A stretch of DNA of 43,179 bases from a virus: positions 1-43,179 of the IMG/VR virus record IMGVR_UViG_3300043357_000047, one strand, 5' to 3'. Shown piece by piece: positions 38,295 to 43,179 of this stretch (within the stretch, counting starts at the first letter, position 1; the number at the start of each line of letters is the position of its first letter). The translations under genes and the position numbers were made by a program. The notes beneath the pieces are model-generated. The model had not been told where the DNA came from. It saw nothing but the letters and a program-made list of their open reading frames with translations, and did no database searches.

Positions 38295-38786
38295 TCAGGC
38301 CTCTTCCGCAAGTTCTGCCGTGGCCACGGCGATACGCGATGCGCGCCCGCGCGCAATTCTTGCGTTTACGGCGGCGTCGTCCAGCGCGCGCGTGATGCCC
38401 GCCAGGGCGTCCACCGCGACCTCGATATGCGCCAGGAACAGCCATTTCCCCGGCCTGCCGGACGGGGTGATCCTGACCGTTGGCAGCGGCGGATCGCTAA
38501 CGGAGGACAGCGCCACGGGCGTGTCGGACAGCCCGGGCAGGCCCATGCGCCCGGCCAGTTCTTCCAGTGATATTCCCGTCAATCGGCAGAACTCCAGCGC
38601 GCGCGACAGGATCAGGTCGCCGCACAGGCTGCCGTCCAGCCAGCGCGACGCGGTGCTGTCGTCGACGTTCCAGGCGCGTGCCAGATCGCGCTGCGTGTGC
38701 CCCGCCCGGTCCAGCAGATCCCGCGCCCAGGCGCGGTTCCCGCGCGTCTTCTTGCTACCCGCCAACAGTGTGTTCGTGCCAGCCAT
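38295..38786 (-). CDS. CI-like XRE-family repressor (163 aa)
   Basis: Residues 15-80 form a helix-turn-helix domain (AGHTQRDLARAWNVDDSTAS, then RWLDGSLCGDLILSRALEF). The C-terminal half (VRITPSGRPGKWLFLAHIEV, then AVDALAGITRALDDAAVNAR) is probably an oligomerisation domain. It lacks the Ser/Lys auto-cleavage motif of LexA/CI proteins, so induction may not depend on RecA cleavage. ATG 38786 is preceded by AAGGGGG. The start lies 14 bp from a perfect CCGTGATCACGG operator, and the gene is divergent to the early operon, the position of an immunity repressor. Confidence 0.78.
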   Translation of the reverse strand: MAGTNTLLAGSKKTRGNRAWARDLLDRAGHTQRDLARAWNVDDSTASRWLDGSLCGDLILSRALEFCRLTGISLEELAGRMGLPGLSDTPVALSSVSDPPLPTVRITPSGRPGKWLFLAHIEVAVDALAGITRALDDAAVNARIARGRASRIAVATAELAEEA

Positions 38787-38799
38787 CAAGACCCCCTTA

Positions 38800-38878
38800 C
38801 CGTGATCACGGCAAATCATGCAAACGCACCGTGATCCAAATCGGTTCCGTTCCGCAAATAAATAATACGTGATCACGG
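38800..38878. promoter_or_regulatory. Repressor operators in the divergent early switch
   Basis: CCGTGATCACGG at 38800-38811 is a perfect 12-bp palindrome. CGTGATCACGG at 38868-38878 repeats its core. A half-site CCGTGATC lies at 38829-38836. They span the 190-bp region between the repressor start (38786) and the early operon start (38977), so one regulator could cover both promoters. The spacing between the outer sites is 68 bp. Confidence 0.75.
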
Positions 38879-38976
38879 CGGATGGCGCATCTCCACGCGA
38901 AATTGATGGTTTTCACATGGCGCGGCTCCCGGCGTTGGCGCACGGTTATCGTCCGATACGCAACCGGAGGTCGCGC

Positions 38977-39192
38977 GTGCCGCACACTCTGCCCGTGCCC
39001 GAAACGATGACCGTGATCGAGGCCGCGCACACGCTCGGCATCGCGGAGCGCACCGTCTATTCGATGATTGACGCCGGGCGCATTCCTTCGCTGCGGATCA
39101 GCAACCGGATCCTCGTGCTGCGCTCGGTCATCAGGGCCATCCTCGACGAGGGCCGCGCCGCGCCGGAGCCGGTGTCGGACGAAGTCTGGTGA
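38977..39192 (+). CDS. Excisionase/MerR-like HTH protein (71 aa)
   Basis: A 71-residue protein of the HTH_17 (excisionase) type: MTVIEAAHTLGIAERTVYSM, then IDAGRIPSLRISNRILVLRS. It has the typical recognition helix and wing. GTG 38977 is chosen as start because GGAGGT stands five bases upstream; ATG 39007 and ATG 38917 lack one. First gene of the early operon, across from the repressor, so a Cro-like or early regulator role is likely. Confidence 0.78.
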   Translation: MPHTLPVPETMTVIEAAHTLGIAERTVYSMIDAGRIPSLRISNRILVLRSVIRAILDEGRAAPEPVSDEVW

Positions 39193-40523
39193 GGTTGTGG
39201 GCGCACCAGCAGGCGGTCCTGACCGACCTCGTCCTTGGGAACTGGCTGTGTTTGTGGGCCCCCGGCACCGGCAAGACTCCGCCCCTGATCGTGGGCTCTG
39301 GCATCGTCGGCGGGCACTGCCTCTGGCTGACGCCTCCCGTGCTGATCCCGCAGCTGCTCGAAGAGATCCGCCGCTGGCGCCCGAACGCCAGCGTCTCGGT
39401 CATGCGTAACGGTCGCGAGGTGGCCCGGCACGACTGCGACATTCTTATTGTTTCTTATGATCTGATGCGCCGTCTGCCGGTCTGGCGGCAGCTCTACCGG
39501 CGCCAGTGGGACGTCTGCGTGTGCGACGAGGGGCATGCCCTGGGGCACTCCAGCAGCCAGCGCACCCGTGCCTTCTACGGTGCGCGCGACAACTCCCAGG
39601 GCGCGCTCTACCGCAAGTGTGACCGCGTGTGGATCTCCACCGGCACGCCCGTGCTCAACAGCCCCGACGAGCTGCACGGCCACCTCTCACGCCTGTTTCC
39701 GCACCTCGTGCCCGGCCTGCATCGGCGGGCCGATTTCCTCTCCAGGTTCTGTATCCTCGCCCGCAAACCCTACGGCGAGGTCGTGGTGGGTGGCCGCAAC
39801 CTGGGCGAGCTGCGCCAGATCCTGACCGCCTGCGCCTCCCGCCTCACCCTGGCCGAGGTCGCCGACCTGCCGGAGCTGATCGAGGATACCATCCCGGTGG
39901 AGATCAGCCGCACCGACCGCGAGGCCATCGAGGCCGCGATACCAGAGTCCATGGCGCGTGAGCTGCACGTCGTCCTGACCCAGCTCAAGGGCGGCGTCGA
40001 GGCCGCCTGGCAGCGCCTCAACGCCATGCTGCTGCCGCTCATGAGCGTGCGCCGCCTGATGGCCCTGGCCAAGGCCGAGGCCGCCGCCGGCATCGTCAAC
40101 GCGGAGCTGGAGGGCGGCACCGACCGCATCGTCCTCTTCGGCACGCACGTCGACGCCCTGCGCCACATCGCCCGTGCCTGCGCGAAGCACAACCCCGGCC
40201 TGCTGATCGGCGACACGCCGCCCGGGCAGCGCGACGGCATGGTCCGCGCCTTCACGGATGGCCGCTCGCGGCTGTTGATATCAGGAATCCGCGTCGGCGG
40301 CGTCGGCCTCAACCTACAGGCGGCACGGCGCTGCATCCACCTTGAGTGCGACTGGACGCCCGCCGGGCACGCCCAGGCCGTGGCGCGTCTGTATCGCGCC
40401 GGGCAGACGCGTCCGGTTCACAGCTCGATCCTCATGGTGCCGCGCTCGATTGACGCGCGCGTGGCTGAAATACTGGCGCGTAAGCGCCTGACAATAGACA
40501 AAGTATTGGGAGAAGTCGCGTGA
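39189..40523 (+). CDS. SNF2-family DNA helicase/translocase (444 aa)
   Basis: A superfamily 2 motor with all key motifs: Walker A LWAPGTGKT (residues 24-30), motif Ia LTPPVLIPQ, and the DEGH box at 113-116 (VCDEGHALG). Motif III is ISTGTPVLN (149-154), the second RecA domain has VLFGTHVDAL, motif V is GVGLNLQAA and motif VI is QAVARLYRAGQ. DEGH in place of DEAH is usual for phage members. It starts at GTG 39189, overlapping the previous stop. In phages with this gene set it accompanies DUF2800, DUF2815 and PolA in replication or recombination. Confidence 0.9.
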   Translation: MRLWAHQQAVLTDLVLGNWLCLWAPGTGKTPPLIVGSGIVGGHCLWLTPPVLIPQLLEEIRRWRPNASVSVMRNGREVARHDCDILIVSYDLMRRLPVWRQLYRRQWDVCVCDEGHALGHSSSQRTRAFYGARDNSQGALYRKCDRVWISTGTPVLNSPDELHGHLSRLFPHLVPGLHRRADFLSRFCILARKPYGEVVVGGRNLGELRQILTACASRLTLAEVADLPELIEDTIPVEISRTDREAIEAAIPESMARELHVVLTQLKGGVEAAWQRLNAMLLPLMSVRRLMALAKAEAAAGIVNAELEGGTDRIVLFGTHVDALRHIARACAKHNPGLLIGDTPPGQRDGMVRAFTDGRSRLLISGIRVGGVGLNLQAARRCIHLECDWTPAGHAQAVARLYRAGQTRPVHSSILMVPRSIDARVAEILARKRLTIDKVLGEVA

Positions 40524-41086
40524 GCAAAACCGTGAGAATGTCTTGCCAGCTTCATTTCGACCTCGATGTAACCGACGAGGACTTACTGTCACTCCTCATG
40601 CGCCGTGAAATGTCCCGCCATCCGGCGCTGGCCGAGGCGGTCGAGGAAATGGATGTTGACGCCGGCATCGGTGGCGCCGCCCAGGCAGCGCCCGTGGCGG
40701 AGGACGATCAGCCGGAGGTGGATCTGGAGGCCACGTCGGACGCGCCCGTAGCGCCGGAGCCACCACCCCCGCCGCCACCCCCGCCACCGCCAGCGCCCAA
40801 GGCGCCAACCGAGGCGGCGAAGGCCTCGCCGCGTGCCGCCCGGGCGAAGGCAGCCGCCGGCACCAACGGCCAGAAACCACTCGCCGCCCCGGTGCTGATC
40901 CCGAAAGAGGCCGACCTGCGCGCCCTGCTGTCGAAGGTGAGCACGGTCCACCCGGCCAAAATCGCCGGGGCCGTGGCGTTGGTCGAGGAGCACGGAGGAT
41001 TCCGCCGCCTCAACGACTGCCCGACCGAAACGTGGCCGGCGATATGGGCGGCGGCGGAGGTGGTTGTCGCGGCGGCGGAACTGTGA
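40520..41086 (+). CDS. Replication-operon protein with polyproline linker (188 aa)
   Basis: A 188-residue protein in three parts. An N-terminal strand-helix domain comes first (VRMSCQLHFDLDVTDEDLLS). A disordered acidic and then polyproline linker follows at about residues 60-110, including a run of eleven prolines. The C-terminal helical domain is KEADLRALLSKVSTVHPAKI, then AGAVALVEEHGGFRRLND. The C-terminal part resembles small modules in other phages placed between helicase and DUF2800 genes. GTG start overlaps the helicase stop. Probably a tether or partner of replication proteins. Confidence 0.7.
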   Translation: MSKTVRMSCQLHFDLDVTDEDLLSLLMRREMSRHPALAEAVEEMDVDAGIGGAAQAAPVAEDDQPEVDLEATSDAPVAPEPPPPPPPPPPPAPKAPTEAAKASPRAARAKAAAGTNGQKPLAAPVLIPKEADLRALLSKVSTVHPAKIAGAVALVEEHGGFRRLNDCPTETWPAIWAAAEVVVAAAEL

Positions 41087-41280
41087 TGTCCGACAAAGAG
41101 AAAGTCGACGCCTACGCCCGGTATTACCTGGCGCGGTTTCGCGATGAAGTGATGCGGTTGGAGGCCGCGCTGCTTATCGCCAGGGATCGGCTGAAGATCG
41201 CTGAGCGCGAGTATGCGGACGGGGAGATGGTGACCGGGGAACCTGACGGTATCCCGGCGTTGCTGAGGGGTGTCAGATGA
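41086..41280 (+). CDS. Small coiled-coil protein (64 aa)
   Basis: A 64-residue, helix-rich protein (MSDKEKVDAYARYYLARFRD...). Its centre (EVMRLEAALLIARDRLKIAE) should form a coiled coil. Start ATG 41086 overlaps the preceding stop (TGATG), and its own stop overlaps the next ATG. Function unknown. Confidence 0.65.
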   Translation: MSDKEKVDAYARYYLARFRDEVMRLEAALLIARDRLKIAEREYADGEMVTGEPDGIPALLRGVR

Positions 41281-42461
41281 GCGCGCCGCCCGCGCCACGC
41301 GGTCATTCCGCCCTCGGCATGTCCGTCCTCGAGCGCCGCCATTGCTGCCCGGGCTCGATGCGGATGGAGGCCGGCAAGGCCGACACGCCCAGTATATATG
41401 CGAAGCGCGGCACGGAGCTGCATGCCGCCGCCGCCGAGTGCCTGCTGCGCGGTCTCAGCGCCGCTGAATATATCCCCGACGACCCCGACGGCATCGCCAT
41501 CGTCGAGCCCTACCTTGACCAGGTGCGCGCGGCGCATGGCCGCCTGGGCGGCCAGCTCCTGGTCGAGCAGGCGTTCCATCTGGAGGCCCTGCATGAGCTC
41601 TACTGGGGCACGGCTGACGCCGTCGTGCTGGCGCCGCCCAAGGCCTGGGTCGGTGACCTCAAGACCGGCGCCGGGCATGCCGTGCCGATCCGCCGCGAGG
41701 ATGGTCGCGTTAACTTCCAGCTGGGCGGCTACGGCCTGGGGGCGGTCAACAGCCTGCCCGAGGGCCTCGCCAACCAGATCACCTCGGTCGAGCTGTGCGT
41801 CTGCCAGCCCCGCCTGGGGCCCGCCCAGAGAACGGTCATGGATCTGGCGGACATGCAGGATCTGGCCGCCGACCTGATCGACACCGCCGAGGCCGCGCTG
41901 CGGCCCGACGCGCCTTTGGTGCCCGGCGACCATTGCACCTTCTGTCGGGCCAGGGGCGACTGCCCGGCATTGCGCGCGGCTGCCTGGGACCGGGCCGCGG
42001 TCGATTTCGATGTCGTGAACATCGACGCGCCGAAGATCGTGTTCCCGGCTCCGGCGTCCCTGACACCGGAGCAGCTGAGCCGCGCGCTGACCGGCGCCGA
42101 CCTCATGGACACCTGGATCCACGGCGTGCGGGTCCACGCCAAGCAGCTGGCCGATCACGGTCACGAGATTCCCAACTGGAAGCTCGTCAATAAAATCGGG
42201 CGTCGGATCTGGGTGGACGAGGTCGAGGCACTCAAAAGTCTGGCTTTCATGCCGACCGAGGATCTCTACGTGGTCAAGCCGGTCAGTCCGCCCCAGGCCG
42301 AGAAGGCACTTAAGAAGCTTAAACTCAGGAAGCCGGATGACTGGGACGACATCGTGACGATGTCCGACCCCGGCACGGCTCTGGTGCCGGCGGGCGATAA
42401 ACGCCCGGCGGTGTCGCCCCGCCTCGTTGAGTTTGAGGTCGAACCAAACGCAGCCGATTGA
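41277..42461 (+). CDS. DUF2800 nuclease, Cas4/RecB-like (394 aa)
   Basis: A PD-(D/E)XK exonuclease-type protein. RGTELH (44-49) carries the first acidic and His residues. GTADAVV (111-117) and GDLKTG (126-131) give the D...D-x-K core, and FQLGGYGLGA follows as the QxxxY motif. Cys23/Cys24 near the N-terminus and a C-terminal HCTFCRARGDCPALR cluster could bind an iron-sulphur cluster, as in Cas4 and AddB. The last 120 residues form a separate domain (ADLMDTWIHGVRVHAKQLAD...). Likely processes DNA ends in phage recombination. Confidence 0.88.
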   Translation: MSAPPAPRGHSALGMSVLERRHCCPGSMRMEAGKADTPSIYAKRGTELHAAAAECLLRGLSAAEYIPDDPDGIAIVEPYLDQVRAAHGRLGGQLLVEQAFHLEALHELYWGTADAVVLAPPKAWVGDLKTGAGHAVPIRREDGRVNFQLGGYGLGAVNSLPEGLANQITSVELCVCQPRLGPAQRTVMDLADMQDLAADLIDTAEAALRPDAPLVPGDHCTFCRARGDCPALRAAAWDRAAVDFDVVNIDAPKIVFPAPASLTPEQLSRALTGADLMDTWIHGVRVHAKQLADHGHEIPNWKLVNKIGRRIWVDEVEALKSLAFMPTEDLYVVKPVSPPQAEKALKKLKLRKPDDWDDIVTMSDPGTALVPAGDKRPAVSPRLVEFEVEPNAAD

Positions 42462-42474
42462 ACAGGAGAACAAC

Positions 42475-43035
42475 ATGCCAGTCGCCACCAAGAAGAAGAA
42501 GATTGACGTGCCCACGCTGCGGATCGGCCCCGGCAGGTTGTCGTGGCCCCAGTTGCTCGAACCGAAAAGCGTTGATGGCGGGCCGGAGAAATACTCGACC
42601 GTGCTGCTGCTGCCGCCGGACTATGACGTGTCGCCGATCCTGAGGGCGCTCAATGATTTGTGCGAGGAGGCCTGGGGTCCGAAGCGCGAGAACTGGCCGT
42701 CGACGGCCCGCAGGCCGGAACAGGTGGTCAGGCGCGCGGAGGAGAAGAAGAACGTCTCCGGCTACGAGCCCGGCTGGCATTTCATCAGCTGCAACTCAAC
42801 GGAGCCGCCCGGTGTTGTCCAATGGGACAAGACACCCGTCACCAACCCGCGCGAGGTCTACGCGGGACGTTGGGCGAACGTATCAATGCGCCCGTTCATT
42901 TATGACAATATCGGCGTGGGCGTGAGCCTCGGCTTGAATAATGTTCAACTTTTGCAACATGGGTCGGTGTTCGGTCGCACCTCGGCGGAGCAGGATTTCG
43001 ATGTCGAAGCGGCGGCTGTGGATCAGGAGTTTTGA
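42475..43035 (+). CDS. DUF2815 single-stranded DNA-binding protein (186 aa)
   Basis: A 186-residue protein with the DUF2815/Enc34-type OB-fold pattern: TLRIGPGRLSWPQLLEPKSV, KYSTVLLLPP, GYEPGWHFISCNSTEPPGVV, NPREVYAGRWANVSMRPFIY and GVGVSLGLNNVQLLQHGSVF. It ends with acidic DFDVEAAAVDQEF, like the acidic tails of phage SSBs that recruit polymerase. Start ATG 42475 has AGGAGA five bases upstream. Its stop overlaps the TTG start of the polymerase, coupling the two. Confidence 0.88.
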   Translation: MPVATKKKKIDVPTLRIGPGRLSWPQLLEPKSVDGGPEKYSTVLLLPPDYDVSPILRALNDLCEEAWGPKRENWPSTARRPEQVVRRAEEKKNVSGYEPGWHFISCNSTEPPGVVQWDKTPVTNPREVYAGRWANVSMRPFIYDNIGVGVSLGLNNVQLLQHGSVFGRTSAEQDFDVEAAAVDQEF

Positions 43036-43179
43036 CCCTCGACCGCGTCCTGTTCTGGGATTGCGAAACCAGATCCACCGTCGATCTTCGCAAGACGGGT
43101 GCTTACGTTTACGCCGCGCACCCGTCGACGTCGGTCACCGTGGCACGTCTGGCGATCGGGCGCGAAGCGCCCGTCGAGT
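43032..43179 (+). CDS. DNA polymerase A, N-terminal part (continues at base 2)
   Basis: This is the beginning of the polymerase gene cut by the contig end. It starts at TTG 43032, which overlaps the TGA of the ssDNA-binding protein gene (TTGA). The first residues carry the exonuclease I motif D-x-E (FWDCET, Asp10 and Glu12) of the DnaQ-like 3'-5' proofreading domain. The frame enters the end repeat and continues at base 2 of the window. Joined, the gene is 2,961 bp, encoding 986 residues including the intein. The TTG start is chosen because it is the only start that keeps the ExoI motif and it is coupled to the upstream stop. Confidence 0.85.
   Translation, partial: MTLDRVLFWDCETRSTVDLRKTGAYVYAAHPSTSVTVARLAIGREAPVE
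43145..43179. repeat. Terminal repeat of the contig, right copy
   Basis: Right-hand copy of the 35-base end repeat. Joining the ends here gives a circle of about 43,144 bp and restores one uninterrupted DNA polymerase gene. Confidence 0.85.

Noticed and set aside
38295-38876. Longer repressor frame starting at 38876
   Set aside because: It would run through both operators and lacks a ribosome-binding site; ATG 38786 with AAGGGGG is the better start.

Overview
The window looks like one complete circular genome of a tailed phage (Caudoviricetes, podovirus-like). It is GC-rich, densely packed and full of 1- to 4-base start/stop overlaps (ATGA, TGATG). Bases 1-35 repeat at 43145-43179 with one mismatch. 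A family A DNA polymerase gene runs off the right end and resumes in frame at the left end, so the true circle would be about 43,144 bp. High GC, the gene repertoire and the plasmid-type Rep protein suggest a proteobacterial host, perhaps an alphaproteobacterium; this is inference.

Layout. (1) 38,977-43,179 continuing into 1-3,777, plus strand: the early/replication operon. It holds an excisionase-like HTH protein, an SNF2-type helicase, a proline-rich protein, a small coiled-coil protein, a DUF2800 (Cas4/RecB-like) nuclease, a DUF2815 ssDNA-binding protein, DNA polymerase A carrying an intein, and four small genes. (2) 3,752-5,044, minus strand: a plasmid-type replication initiator and a partner, with an iteron/DnaA-box-like region upstream, which is a candidate plasmid origin. 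(3) 5,045-28,489, almost all minus strand: the virion genes. Read in transcription order (right to left) these are portal, a large virion-associated protein, scaffold, major capsid protein with an extra Ig/PKD-like domain, adaptor, short tail and receptor-binding proteins (collar fiber, beta-helix tailspike, second fiber), holin/endolysin, tail nozzle, and ejection proteins including a virion lysozyme. (4) 28,490-34,729, minus strand: small accessory and HTH genes, large terminase, an IS200/IS605 (TnpB) relic, a repeat-rich non-coding block, small terminase and a RuvC-like resolvase. (5) 35,074-38,786, minus strand: primase-helicase, two small genes and a CI-like repressor. The repressor faces the early operon across a region with CCGTGATCACGG operators.

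The genome therefore reads as temperate: repressor, operators and a divergent early operon. I see no integrase. The Rep protein and its origin-like region suggest it may persist as a phage-plasmid.

The most unusual feature is in the DNA polymerase gene. A 290-residue intein sits just before the catalytic HDE motif. Inside the intein, in a different reading frame and with its own ribosome-binding site, lies a complete HNH homing endonuclease gene. The intein frame stays open through the endonuclease, so the same DNA encodes the intein linker and the nuclease.
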